Below, piece by piece: positions 16,417-25,203 of a DNA stretch of 46,580 nucleotides; within the stretch, counting starts at the first letter, position 1; each line of letters starts with the position of its first letter. The translations under genes were made by a program, and so were the position numbers. This DNA comes from an uncultured Candidatus Saccharibacteria bacterium (GTDB lineage Bacteria; Patescibacteriota; Saccharimonadia; Saccharimonadales; Saccharimonadaceae), in NCBI GenBank assembly GCA_947367565.1, contig CANBEI010000003.1, positions 1-46,580 of the forward strand, given 5' to 3'. Below the pieces are notes generated by a model. The model made no database searches and had not been told where the DNA came from. It was given only the letters and a program-made list of their open reading frames with translations.

Positions 16417-17931
16417 ATGGATTTTGAAGAACGTGAACGACAAAAACGCCAACACATGATAAAAGTAGTGATTGCGGAAGCCGGGATGGTGTTTGCAGTG
16501 GTGGCGATTGTGGCGGTGGCAATGCTGGCTTCGATGGGATTCTTTGTAAGTAGCGACGGTAGTATTGAGCAGTCGGGATTGGCGCAGATTCATTCAATGC
16601 CGACAGGAGCGAGCGTGGAGCTGGACGGTTCGACGCTGTTTTCGCGGACGAATCTGAGTCGTACGATATCGGCCGGAGAGCATAATATTAAGATGACGCG
16701 GTCGGGTTATGACGCATGGGAGAATACGATCAAGGTGCGTTCGGGGGTGTTGTTGAGGTTGTATTATCCGCGACTGTTTTTGGAAAATCGAGTAGCAGAA
16801 AAAACCTTGAGTTTGGATAAAGATTTAGAGTTTTACTTGCCGTCAGGAGATCGGACGAGCATTATTTATGCAAAGAAAGCGAGCACGGAGTGGCAGCTAG
16901 TGAATATCGAGGGGGACGAGACGAAGGTGACGAAGCTAGATCTCGCGACGGTTTTGCCAGGAGTTAAGGATGGGAGTTTTGTTGGTAAATTGGAAGAAAT
17001 GCGCTGGAGTGGAAATAGTGATTATTTGTTACTAAAGGCAAGCTATGATGGAAAAGCGGAATGGATTCTATTGAATCTAAAGGACGTGAAGCGTAGTTTG
17101 AATTTGACCCAGACTTTTGGGCTAAATTTTGCGCAGGTTGAGATGATTGATGACTCGGCGAACCGACTATTTGTATTGGAAAATCACCATATTCGACGAA
17201 TTAATACTTCAGATGGAACGATCTCGCAGGTGTTGCTTAGTGATATTGAGAGTTTTGCAAGTGAGGGGTTGAATTTGATCTATGTGCAAAAGACGATGAA
17301 AGATAGTAAAACAGAACAGAAAATCGGGACTTATCGTGATGGTGAGCGTAGTGGTGTGACGGTGGCGGAGGTAAAACCGGAGGCGACAGTTAAGGTGGCT
17401 TTGGCGAAATATTACGATGAAGACTATTTGGCATATTTTGTGGATGATAAATTGACTGTATATTACGGTGCGGTGCCGAATTATCACGAAAATGTTGATG
17501 ATAATGTTGAATTGGCAAACTTGCAAGTTTTGTTGCTGGACGAGAGCTTTGCAGCGGCGCCACAGACTTTTGCGGTGAGTCCAGAACGTGATTACCTAGT
17601 GGCAACGCGAGACAAGCATTATATGGTAGTAAGCTTGGATGCGGGTGATATTTTTGAATATGATGTTGAATCATCGAAAGTGCATTGGTTGGATTCGAGC
17701 ATGATGTCGGCAGTGATTGATGGTACTCTAAAGGTTTGGGATTATGATTTTACGAACCGGCGTGCGTTGGTAACGAGTCGAAAAAGTGAAGATTTAGCGG
17801 CGGTGACAACTGTGTCGGAAGCACAGGTTTTGGATTACCCGGCGGTAATTACGAGCAATAATAAATGGTTGTACTATCTAGTGAAGTCGAGTGATAAGAT
17901 TGTATTAATGCGCGAAAAGATTCGCGATTAG
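16417..17931 (+). CDS. PEGA-domain membrane-anchored protein (504 aa)
   Basis: A membrane helix at about 16-44 anchors the protein with most of it outside. Directly after comes a PEGA domain (about 56-115): SMPTGASVELDGSTLFSRTN and SAGEHNIKMTRSGYDAW, the PEGA-type pattern of envelope proteins. The remaining ~380 residues show repeated beta-strand-like blocks (for example DYLLLKASYDGKAEWILLNL and DYLVATRDKHYMVVSLDAGD), consistent with a beta-propeller. TATAAT lies about 10 nt before the ATG with no ribosome site. It ends 3 nt from the convergent sortase stop. Likely an envelope protein; binding partner unknown. Confidence 0.75.
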   Translation: MDFEERERQKRQHMIKVVIAEAGMVFAVVAIVAVAMLASMGFFVSSDGSIEQSGLAQIHSMPTGASVELDGSTLFSRTNLSRTISAGEHNIKMTRSGYDAWENTIKVRSGVLLRLYYPRLFLENRVAEKTLSLDKDLEFYLPSGDRTSIIYAKKASTEWQLVNIEGDETKVTKLDLATVLPGVKDGSFVGKLEEMRWSGNSDYLLLKASYDGKAEWILLNLKDVKRSLNLTQTFGLNFAQVEMIDDSANRLFVLENHHIRRINTSDGTISQVLLSDIESFASEGLNLIYVQKTMKDSKTEQKIGTYRDGERSGVTVAEVKPEATVKVALAKYYDEDYLAYFVDDKLTVYYGAVPNYHENVDDNVELANLQVLLLDESFAAAPQTFAVSPERDYLVATRDKHYMVVSLDAGDIFEYDVESSKVHWLDSSMMSAVIDGTLKVWDYDFTNRRALVTSRKSEDLAAVTTVSEAQVLDYPAVITSNNKWLYYLVKSSDKIVLMREKIRD

Positions 17932-17934
17932 GAG

Positions 17935-19317
17935 TTAACTACCGAAGATTCCCTGCCAGATGTTTTCGAAGAAGGATGGTTCATTGGCGGGCATGGCGTT
18001 GTCGCTGGACGAGCTCCCTTCGCTTGGAGCGGCAGTCTCGGCATCGGTATATGATGGGCTGATTTGTTCAGCGGAAATCAGAAGGCGGTAGCGTGAGGTG
18101 CCAAGCGGTGTGCAAGTGATTAATGTAAGCATAGGTTTATCGGTTTCATAGACGAGGGCAGCGACATTGCTAGGTTCGACGGTCTCGCGGCCGACCATTT
18201 GATAAGTGTAGCGTACGGAGTTGTAGTTAACGTAAATTAAGTCACCATCTTCAAGACGTTCAAGGCCGGAAAAAATGAATTTATACGGATTGCTGCTGTA
18301 GATGTCGCCGGCGGAATGGCCAGTGATAACGAGGTTACCGATTTGTCCAGGCAGGGCGTTAGCTCCTGGAATTGAGAATTGTGCGACGCCTTCATTCATA
18401 GCGGCATCGACGTCGCTTGTGCTAATGCTAAAGGCGACCGGTACATCGACATTGAGCTTGGGGATGATAAGTCGCGGTTCAGGGGAGACAGCTTGGGTGA
18501 CAGTTGGGTCGACCGGTTCGAGGCTGGTTGCGACTGAACCACTATCTGGAGAAACATAGGCCATGATTGGCGCAAAGATCAGACGATTGTACTGAAGGAA
18601 TAAGCCGGCAAGAATAACAAAAGCGATAACTCCGACAGGTATGAATTTGCGTAGGTTGCGGTCGCGCTGGACTTTACCGGTCGCGATGCGTTCGTTTTTC
18701 ATTTTTTCGGTTGCAAGGTAGGATTCGGCGGCTTTGGCGTAATAGTCGCTGTAGTAATTTTTGTAATAATCTTGCCAAGCGGAGTGATATTTTTGCCACT
18801 CTTCGTTAATGTAGGTTTGATTGACCGGAGTGTCTTTGAGCGCACCCGGATCCTCTGACGAGTATTCATCTACGGAAGTATCGGAGTAGATATTGTCATA
18901 TTGCGCTGGCTCGGAAACTGGTTGCTCGTAAGTCTGGCTTTGTGTATTATATGGCTGGTAATCTGGAGTATATATAGTTTGCGTGGGTTGTGTATACGTG
19001 TTAGTCGATGCGGTTTCCGGTTGGCTATAGATTGGGGTGCGGTCGTAGGATGCGGCTTGGTCATAGGTATTCTGTGACCAATTGGGTTGAGTTTGTTGAT
19101 ATTCGGGCGTAGTGACTGACGTATAGGTATTATCGCTAGGTGAGGCTTGTGGTGAGGTGTCTTGATTATTCATGAGGGCGTCGCGAGCGCTGGCGGGGAG
19201 ATTCTTGAGGTTTTCGACGGTTGACGAATATGCCGCAAGTACTTTCTTGCGGGCGATTTCGGCAGCGGATTCGCGCTGACGATCGGAAGAAGATGGCCCA
19301 CCATGATCAAAATCCAT
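17935..19317 (-). CDS. sortase-family transpeptidase with N-terminal cytoplasmic extension
   Basis: 460 residues from the start at 19317, placed 8 nt after a TATAAT; the longer frame runs back into tRNA-Leu and is rejected. Residues ~1-240 are Gln/Tyr/Ser/Thr-rich and disordered-looking (TYTQPTQTIYTPDYQPYNTQ), followed by a Lys/Arg patch and a membrane helix (FIPVGVIAFVILAGLFLQYN). The sortase domain has RLIIPKLNVDVPVAFS, the catalytic His in LVITGHSAGDIY, and Cys in LTLITCTPLGTSRYRLLI with the following Arg. It resembles class D/E-like enzymes more than housekeeping class A. No clear LPXTG substrate is seen in the window. The long extension is unusual for a sortase. Confidence 0.85.
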   Translation of the reverse strand: MDFDHGGPSSSDRQRESAAEIARKKVLAAYSSTVENLKNLPASARDALMNNQDTSPQASPSDNTYTSVTTPEYQQTQPNWSQNTYDQAASYDRTPIYSQPETASTNTYTQPTQTIYTPDYQPYNTQSQTYEQPVSEPAQYDNIYSDTSVDEYSSEDPGALKDTPVNQTYINEEWQKYHSAWQDYYKNYYSDYYAKAAESYLATEKMKNERIATGKVQRDRNLRKFIPVGVIAFVILAGLFLQYNRLIFAPIMAYVSPDSGSVATSLEPVDPTVTQAVSPEPRLIIPKLNVDVPVAFSISTSDVDAAMNEGVAQFSIPGANALPGQIGNLVITGHSAGDIYSSNPYKFIFSGLERLEDGDLIYVNYNSVRYTYQMVGRETVEPSNVAALVYETDKPMLTLITCTPLGTSRYRLLISAEQISPSYTDAETAAPSEGSSSSDNAMPANEPSFFENIWQGIFGS

Positions 19318-19394
19318 ATAGTATGTATTATAACACAGGTCTTCTAGTAGCGAAATAATTGCGTTGGGGCTAGAATGTGCTATAATGATGGTAT

Positions 19395-19481
19395 GGGCGA
19401 GTGGCGGAATTGGTAGACGCGCTAGACTCAAAATCTTGTTCGAGCAATCGAGTATGGGTTCAAGTCCCATCTCGCCCACCA
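19395..19481 (+). tRNA. tRNA-Leu (anticodon CAA), CCA encoded
   Basis: GGGCGAG pairs with CTCGCCC; long variable arm typical of Leu; anticodon loop CTCAAAA gives CAA (reads UUG); T-arm ATGGGTTCAAGTCCCAT; then A and CCA. The anticodon stem has one U-U mismatch. TATAAT lies just upstream at about 19380. Confidence 0.9.
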
Positions 19482-19587
19482 TTCAAGTTAAAATGGGCTA
19501 TTTTGACAGTTCTCTCTGCGCTTGCTGGTCTAGAGACCCGCTTCGCTTGATAGAAGCCAAACTAGCTCCATTTTAATCTTGAATGGT
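19478..19587. repeat. inverted-repeat element E1 abutting the 3' end of tRNA-Leu
   Basis: The left arm starts inside the tRNA CCA (ACCATTCAAG, then TTAAAATGGGCTA, 19478-19500) and pairs with 19563-19587 with two single-base gaps. An inner GGTC-TAGA-GACC hairpin (19527-19538) sits in the middle. On the plus strand the right arm is followed by TTTTTG, so it may terminate tRNA-Leu transcription, but the length (~110 bp) far exceeds a normal terminator. Lies ~230 bp upstream of cassette C1. Confidence 0.65.
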
Positions 19588-19759
19588 TTTTGTTAGAATA
19601 GTGAAGTGGATGATACTAATCCATGGGATCCATCGGTGGTAAATGAGGTCATGCTCCAATCGCTTGAGGCTCTCAAATAAAATAGATCGTGAAGTCGCCC
19701 TCCCAGATTGCAAGGAACAATGGTGGAGGCTAGGATATCAGTTTTAGCTAAGGCGGAAA
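19588..19759. other. intergenic stretch with no convincing gene
   Basis: A 24-codon GTG frame near 19606 (ending EALK) lacks a ribosome site and matches nothing I know. A TAGAAT box near 19594 could be a promoter. Otherwise nothing supportable. Confidence 0.4.
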
Positions 19760-20008
19760 TTGATAAGAGTAGACTTCTTTGCTAGCGGGGTTTGTGCGTT
19801 TGGTATCGGCGTTCTCCTAGCTTTTGTCCGTAGCGGGAACGTCAATGTTAATGATGGTAAGGTGTACAACGTCGGCAACAGCGGATACGGTCGGTCACGT
19901 ACGGCCAGTTCGTCTACCAACGCCTACTACCTGAACTTCAATCCTACGGACGTCAACCCGTCGAACAACAACCATCGTTGGTACGGTTTCCCCCTCCGCT
20001 GCCTCTAG
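19760..20008 (+). pseudogene. orphan FISUMP-type surface-domain cassette C1
   Basis: Only the C-terminal end of a Fibrobacter-major-paralogous-like domain is present. From the 5' border (19817) it reads LAFVRSG, contains NAYYLNF and VNPSNNN, and ends YGFPLRCL-stop at 20008. About 19 upstream codons stay in frame (SGVCAFGIGVL) and align loosely with the equivalent part of cassette C2. There is no ribosome site, signal peptide or rest of the protein. The border DNA (GCTTTTGTCCGTAGCGGG and CCCCCTCCGCTGCCTCTA) is identical to cassette C3 although nothing here should be translated. Likely a silent donor copy. Confidence 0.65.
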
Positions 20009-20040
20009 GGATTCCCGGTTCGGTGCCGATCTGAGAAAAT

Positions 20041-20070
20041 ATATAACCCCGCTAAGCAGCGGGGTTATAT
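20041..20070. terminator. bidirectional hairpin between cassette C1 and the 848-aa gene
   Basis: ATATAACCCCGCT-AAGC-AGCGGGGTTATAT, a perfect 13-bp stem with a 4-base loop, 20 bp past the stop of the 848-aa gene on the minus strand. Confidence 0.75.
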
Positions 20071-20089
20071 GCCAGCGTACTATGGCGCA

Positions 20090-22636
20090 CTAGTATCTTG
20101 GTGCGAGTTCGCGACTATAGGCCTCATTATAACTTGAGCCGTAGCGGGAGGCCTGAGCGTAGGCCCAAAGGTAGCTGTCGGCGCGTAGGTTGAAAATCTC
20201 GGCAGGAGCTTGTTTTGAACTGCTGGTGCCAAATGTGCCGGTGCGGATAGTAGTTGGAATAAGTGGGTCGGAGCCGTAGCTGCGACGTAAGTTTAGGTTG
20301 CGGGCGATAACAGGACCGTTAAAGGCGAGCTGCTGAGTACATTGGTTGCCACTGAAGCCCGCACCATCACTACTGGTACCTTGATTGGCGTCGCTGCCGG
20401 CGGTGTAGTCGGAACACGTATTGATGGTACCTTTGGTACTGTCGGTACTCGTAACGATAAGCCAAGCATCAATGCGCGTAACTCCTCCGGAGATATTAAC
20501 GTTTCCGTTATTAACGAAGATGATTGCTTGCGGAACGTTGTGGGTAGTGTAAGATACGGTATCATTAATCTTGATATCTTGAGTGATATTCAGATCACCA
20601 TTGACGGTTAATACGGTATTGCCATTCACCCCACTATATAAGGCTGAAACGTCGGAGATTTTGTTGATATTTGGGTTGTTCTCGACGTCACGCAGATAGG
20701 CGTAGAGACGAGTCATGAAAGTTGAATTGGTCGTAATTCCGGAAGCGCCAAGGGGATTGCAGTTGACGTTGGCGATTGTGAGCGGTGAGTTACTACCAAC
20801 AGGGTTGTCATTGCAAATTTTCAAGTCAGAGGAACCGTTGCTTAAGGTTGACCCAGACGCCATAGTTCGGGAAGAGTTTAGTTCTCTATTTGCGATAGTT
20901 AAGTATTCAGACCAGGAGCCATATAATGTACGGTCGTTATTGGCGGCTTCACCGAAATTGATAGTGTTATGGCGGCTGGCGAGCGAGGTGATAATATTTC
21001 CTACTGTCATGACGCTACCATTCCAGGCGGCGGTGCTGGGTTTTTTGGCGATTGTGCGACAGGCGGCGCCGAAATTATACCAATAATCTTTTGGACTGTC
21101 GTGGTGCCAGCCATTGTCGCTGGAGTTATTGCTACCTTCAATCCCATACCAGTATTCAAGGCTATATCCAAAAGAATTGCAATATTTATGTCCAACATAA
21201 TCTGGGACTTTGACGCTGGCGTCTTTGCTATAGCTATGACTATGGCTGGTACTGGAAGATGTATCCCAGCTTCCCGATTCGTGGTCAACGCATGCAACTA
21301 AAGTCGCACCAAAGCGTGCGCGATACATAGCGCACGGGTCGGATTTGCTATTGGAATCTATAGTGTAATTGCCAGCACTATAGCCCGCTGCTTGGTTGAC
21401 TTGAAACTTAATGGATTTCCAACCGCTAAGGCGTCGAGTTTCTTGGCTTTCGGCATGGATGCCGTCCCACCACAGCTTAGTATCTTCGCCAGCGAACATG
21501 ATTTTGCTGTTGGCGTCACCCCCGGGATTTTTAGGGTCGCCTTCTGGCGATTTGGGTCGAGTAACAGTAGCGCAGGCTTTGGATGAGTCGTTGTTGCTGT
21601 AAGTGGCACTATAGTCATAATGGCTACGGATGCAGTTACCGTATTCGTTGCGCGCATCGCAAACCCAAGTGCCTTTAAGCTTGACGTTTTTATGGTCGTA
21701 GTCAATCACACTGCAGACGGTTTTTGTCTCGCCTGGGTCAAGACTAATCGTTACGGTTTTTTTGTCGGTATTCAACGTATGGTCACTATCTGGTCTCCAT
21801 GCACCAGCTGCACCATTCCCCGTGGCAGATCCGCTTTCGATTTTAGTTGACCAGTTACTGGTTACTGCGCCTCCACTAGTAGTGTCGTTAGAGTTCATGG
21901 AAAAACTGCCATGGTCGTACCCGACGGTATGGTTGAAGTCGACCGTGACAGAGGGTTTGTCGGTGCTAAAGCTGATTGATACGCTACCATTTTTTTCTGA
22001 CGTTGCAGATTTCCCCCCAGTAATGTCTGGATTGTTGACCGTGACAGTGGAAGTTGAATAGAAATCGCCTTTTCCTTTTTTAGTGACAATGTCATCGCTA
22101 TAGCAGAAGTAAGATGTATTTCCCCATGAGGTAGTCGTAACGCCGGCGTCTTGAGCTTGGAGGAATTTGTCGTAGACGCTGTTCCAGTTTTCAAAACCAT
22201 ATCCTGAAAAATGAACTCTGGCGTTTACGTTTTGTAGACCGCGTTGGATGGATGACACTTCTTGGATGTTGCCGTTGCCGTCGTCACGGTAGTAAACAAA
22301 GCCAAGACGATAATAGCCTCCGACTTCGGCACAACCACTAATCGTACCACCGGTCGTGTAGTTATCTCCGGGGACGATAATGTTGTTAGGGTCACTATTA
22401 TTCCCTTCGTATCCAGGTTTACCGGATACTGGGTCGGTAACTTTGTAATATTTCCAACCGATACCGACACATGTACTGCTATGCCAGTCGGTTGAGTTGC
22501 ATCCTGGGTTGGGGTTTAGCCCACTTTCAGAGCCGCCAGAAGTACCTGCTGCTAGCGCGATGCGGGTAGATATTATCATTAATGGTGTGGCTACGATGAT
22601 AATAAGTAAAAGTGAGATGATTTTGTGGTGTTTCAC
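20090..22636 (-). CDS. large secreted surface protein, family unnamed (848 aa)
   Basis: GTG start sharing one base with the stop codon of the upstream 270-aa gene. A clear signal peptide (MKHHKIISLLLIIIVATPLM, cleavage after about ALAA) is followed by an Asn/Ser/Gly/Thr-rich protein with scattered cysteine pairs (GCNSTDWHSSTC, YDHKNVKLKGTWVCDARNEY), beta-rich throughout. The last ~230 residues read like a right-handed beta-helix or shell (LTVNGDLNITQDIKIND, NNGNVNISGGVTRIDAWLIV) and the end is YLWAYAQASRYGSSYNEAYS then RELAPRY. No anchor is seen. I have seen proteins of this type only as uncharacterised CPR surface proteins; function is unknown. Operon with the 270-aa gene. Confidence 0.75.
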   Translation of the reverse strand: MKHHKIISLLLIIIVATPLMIISTRIALAAGTSGGSESGLNPNPGCNSTDWHSSTCVGIGWKYYKVTDPVSGKPGYEGNNSDPNNIIVPGDNYTTGGTISGCAEVGGYYRLGFVYYRDDGNGNIQEVSSIQRGLQNVNARVHFSGYGFENWNSVYDKFLQAQDAGVTTTSWGNTSYFCYSDDIVTKKGKGDFYSTSTVTVNNPDITGGKSATSEKNGSVSISFSTDKPSVTVDFNHTVGYDHGSFSMNSNDTTSGGAVTSNWSTKIESGSATGNGAAGAWRPDSDHTLNTDKKTVTISLDPGETKTVCSVIDYDHKNVKLKGTWVCDARNEYGNCIRSHYDYSATYSNNDSSKACATVTRPKSPEGDPKNPGGDANSKIMFAGEDTKLWWDGIHAESQETRRLSGWKSIKFQVNQAAGYSAGNYTIDSNSKSDPCAMYRARFGATLVACVDHESGSWDTSSSTSHSHSYSKDASVKVPDYVGHKYCNSFGYSLEYWYGIEGSNNSSDNGWHHDSPKDYWYNFGAACRTIAKKPSTAAWNGSVMTVGNIITSLASRHNTINFGEAANNDRTLYGSWSEYLTIANRELNSSRTMASGSTLSNGSSDLKICNDNPVGSNSPLTIANVNCNPLGASGITTNSTFMTRLYAYLRDVENNPNINKISDVSALYSGVNGNTVLTVNGDLNITQDIKINDTVSYTTHNVPQAIIFVNNGNVNISGGVTRIDAWLIVTSTDSTKGTINTCSDYTAGSDANQGTSSDGAGFSGNQCTQQLAFNGPVIARNLNLRRSYGSDPLIPTTIRTGTFGTSSSKQAPAEIFNLRADSYLWAYAQASRYGSSYNEAYSRELAPRY

Positions 22637-23448
22637 TATCCTTGTCCTCCTCCACCGATTTCGATTTGAGTTGTGGTTTGTAGTTTTAAGTAATCATTGG
22701 CAGTCGTAGTATCGCCGAGGCTAGTGTAGGCGATAAATAGGTTATTATAATAGCTAACCTTTTGCTCTCCAGTGAGTTTGTCAACGTTGATTTCAGGAAT
22801 GATGGAGATTGCGCGCTCATATTCACCATTATCTACGTAAAATATAAGTTTAGTAAGATTAATCTGACTGGTGTAAGATGAATTTTCCGGATTATTTAAG
22901 ACTTCAGCGAAAACTTTTTCGGCGGCGGTTAGATCTCCTGCAATTTCTACAGTTCCTTCCCCGTCATCAATGACGGTTGCAGCGAAGGCTGAGTTGACTT
23001 GTTCTTGTAGTTCGGCCATATTTTCATCGATAGTATCATCATTAAATTGCATCCCCTGAGTTGTATCTGACGTGCTTGGGTCGACGGGCTCTGTTTTTGT
23101 GATGCTCGCAATAATCCACCAAATAAGTCCGATTACAAGTGCTACCCCCACAAGTCCACAAGAAAAGATCAGTAACCATCTGATCCTGGTAGAATGAGCT
23201 TGCTTTTTTGTGAGGGTCTCCTGATTTTGCTCGGCAAAATAATCTTTGGGACGAGCGGTCTGCGTGCCGATGGCGGCGGAATGAAATGCGATATTGGAAG
23301 AGGGGCCAGTAGTCTGCGTAGGGTTTGTGGTTTGTGCTGTGGTAGCCTGACCGGGCGAAACAGGTTCGGTTTTTTCGACTTTAGTCGAATTCGGGTTTAC
23401 AGCACCCGAATTCTGTTGGGGGTTTAACTGGTTTGATGTTTCGCTCAT
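22636..23448 (-). CDS. membrane protein with extracytoplasmic TPR-like domain (270 aa)
   Basis: N-terminal ~80 residues are Pro/Gln/Thr-rich and disordered, then one membrane helix (WLLIFSCGLVGVALVIGLIW), an acidic linker and a helical region whose pattern (AEKVFAEVLNNPENSSYTSQ, YYNNLFIAYTSLGDTTTAND) resembles tetratricopeptide repeats. Translationally coupled to the 848-aa gene (TAGTG overlap), so the two probably act together, for example as a membrane scaffold and its exported partner. The -10 lies only a few bases upstream of the ATG. Function unknown. Confidence 0.7.
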   Translation of the reverse strand: MSETSNQLNPQQNSGAVNPNSTKVEKTEPVSPGQATTAQTTNPTQTTGPSSNIAFHSAAIGTQTARPKDYFAEQNQETLTKKQAHSTRIRWLLIFSCGLVGVALVIGLIWWIIASITKTEPVDPSTSDTTQGMQFNDDTIDENMAELQEQVNSAFAATVIDDGEGTVEIAGDLTAAEKVFAEVLNNPENSSYTSQINLTKLIFYVDNGEYERAISIIPEINVDKLTGEQKVSYYNNLFIAYTSLGDTTTANDYLKLQTTTQIEIGGGGQG

Positions 23449-23480
23449 ACTTATATATTAGCATAAGTTGGTAGGTTTTG

Positions 23481-23690
23481 TTAAGGCTCGTCATTCGGAA
23501 TAATATCAATTTTGTGGTTGATATTAGTCTTTTGGGCGGCTAGATTTTCGTTCTGAGCGATGATTCCCTTATGTCCGACGAGGGCAGCATATGGTGCAAA
23601 TTGAGCGGCACGATTATTGATACTCATTGGTGGGTGTCTCTTAGAGATGTGGCGCGGGAGATTAATAATATCAGAATAGTCATGAGTCAT
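23481..23690 (-). CDS. YolD-like small protein next to a Y-family polymerase (69 aa)
   Basis: DYSDIINLPRHISKRHPPMS and NNRAAQFAPYAALVGHKGII match the small proteins that accompany UmuC/DinB genes in Firmicutes and their phages. Its ATG overlaps the polymerase stop by 4 bases (ATGA), so it is translated from the same message. Proposed to modulate or partner the error-prone polymerase; no catalytic motif is visible. Confidence 0.75.
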   Translation of the reverse strand: MTHDYSDIINLPRHISKRHPPMSINNRAAQFAPYAALVGHKGIIAQNENLAAQKTNINHKIDIIPNDEP

Positions 23691-25177
23691 GCACGATGTC
23701 CTCCGATTTGGTGGTGGCGATTTTGGCCGGTGGCGCCATCTTCAAAATTGATGCCGCGGAGAATGGCGTTTTTGCCGTAGCGATTACGAATTTTAAGGAC
23801 AGCTTTTTGGACTTGTTTCTCTTTCTGTTGATTTTTGCGTGCGAATTTTTGTCGATGCTCGAGTTCGGCATAGTTGGTGAAGAAATCGGTTTGAGTGAGT
23901 TCGAATTCGGAACTAGTTAATCCGAATTCGGATGCGGATTCGGGTTGGAGATTGTTGGCGGCGAGTGTCACCTTGCGGATAGTGAAATCTGGGTTAACTT
24001 TTGCGTGGTAGAGTTCCAAGAAGCCTTGAGTAAGGAGTTTCGTAGAGGCGGTGTGATGGTTGAGGTGTAGAGTTCCCTGTGCGGGCTTTGGCACGATGCG
24101 ATTATAGCGGTCGGTGATGGAGTTTGTGGAGCGATTTTCGCGGTCGTATTCAATAGTAAGGACGATGCTGTTCGTAGTGAGCTGTTTTTGGACGAGTTCA
24201 AGAGCGAGACTATCGGTCATTTCTTTGATGATAGTCTCGGCTTGCTGAAAAGAGTAGGGGCAGGACAAAACTTGTCCGGAACTGAGGCTTTGATGCTCGG
24301 GCTGATGATGTTTGATGTCCTGGATTCCGACACACTCCCAGCCCCAACTATGGTCGATTAGAAGTTCGGCATTGACGCCAAAAAGTCCGTAAAGTAGGTC
24401 TTCGTTTTCGATTGAGCAACGTGCGACGTCGCCCATAGTATAAATATTGCGGGCGGCAAGGCGTTTGGCATAGCCGCGGCCGACACGCCAAAAATCGGTG
24501 ATTGGCGTGTGATCCCAAAGTTTTTTGCGAAAGCTCATTTCGTCAAGTTCGGCGATACGAACGCCGGCGGAATTTGGTTTGGCATGTTTCGCGAGGAGAT
24601 CCATAGCAACTTTAGCGAGAAACATCTTGGTACCGATGCCGGCGGTGGCGGTAATGCCGGTTTCATCTTTGACTTCGGTGATGATTTTAGTGATGAATGC
24701 GGCGGGTGATAAGTTTGACATTTTGAGGTAGCTAGTAAGGTCGCAAAAAACTTCGTCGATGGAATAGGCAAAAATATCTTCGGGTGCGAGGTGCCGGAGA
24801 TAGATGTTGTAAATTCTGGAACTATATTCAAGGTAGTATTGCATGCGCGGAGTGGCGACGATAAAGTCGAGAGCGAGGTTGGGATTACGCTGGAGTTTCG
24901 TATTGTCGGAGGATTTGCCAAGGAAAATACCTAGGGGTGTTTTTTGTTTACGTACGGCATTGATTTCGCGGACTTTGGAATTAACTTGAAAGAGCCGGGC
25001 GCGGCCGGGAAGTCCGTAGGATTTGAGCGAAGGCGATACGGCGAGGCAGATAGTTTTGTCGGTGCGAGATTTGTCGGCGACGACGAGATTAGTGGTAAGT
25101 GGGTCGAGGCCGCGCTCGTGGCATTCGACGGAGGCGTAGAAAGATTTGAGATCGATGGCGGCGTAAACTTTATTCAT
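23687..25177 (-). CDS. Y-family DNA polymerase (DinB/UmuC type)
   Basis: Translesion synthesis polymerase. YAAIDLKSFYASVECHERGL (5-24) contains the first catalytic Asp and steric-gate region; FAYSIDEVFCDLTSYL holds the second acidic pair; ATAGIGTKMFLAKVAMDLLA and the HhH region follow; the little-finger domain covers the C-terminal half. At 496 residues it is longer than E. coli DinB and matches UmuC-like enzymes of Firmicutes. Coupled to the YolD-like gene. Divergent from the NUDIX gene across 26 bp with overlapping -10 boxes. The pair may be horizontally acquired. Confidence 0.9.
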   Translation of the reverse strand: MNKVYAAIDLKSFYASVECHERGLDPLTTNLVVADKSRTDKTICLAVSPSLKSYGLPGRARLFQVNSKVREINAVRKQKTPLGIFLGKSSDNTKLQRNPNLALDFIVATPRMQYYLEYSSRIYNIYLRHLAPEDIFAYSIDEVFCDLTSYLKMSNLSPAAFITKIITEVKDETGITATAGIGTKMFLAKVAMDLLAKHAKPNSAGVRIAELDEMSFRKKLWDHTPITDFWRVGRGYAKRLAARNIYTMGDVARCSIENEDLLYGLFGVNAELLIDHSWGWECVGIQDIKHHQPEHQSLSSGQVLSCPYSFQQAETIIKEMTDSLALELVQKQLTTNSIVLTIEYDRENRSTNSITDRYNRIVPKPAQGTLHLNHHTASTKLLTQGFLELYHAKVNPDFTIRKVTLAANNLQPESASEFGLTSSEFELTQTDFFTNYAELEHRQKFARKNQQKEKQVQKAVLKIRNRYGKNAILRGINFEDGATGQNRHHQIGGHRA

Positions 25178-25203
25178 AAGATAAGTATATTATAATAGTA
25201 AGC

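Noticed and set aside
19318..19482. N-terminal extension of the sortase
   Set aside because: It is translated from the complement of tRNA-Leu and lies upstream of the promoter.
19606..19680. Short GTG frame ending EALK
   Set aside because: No ribosome site, 24 codons, no recognisable family.
23481..25177. Prophage remnant around the YolD-like/polymerase pair
   Set aside because: Only two genes; no integrase, capsid or lysis genes nearby.
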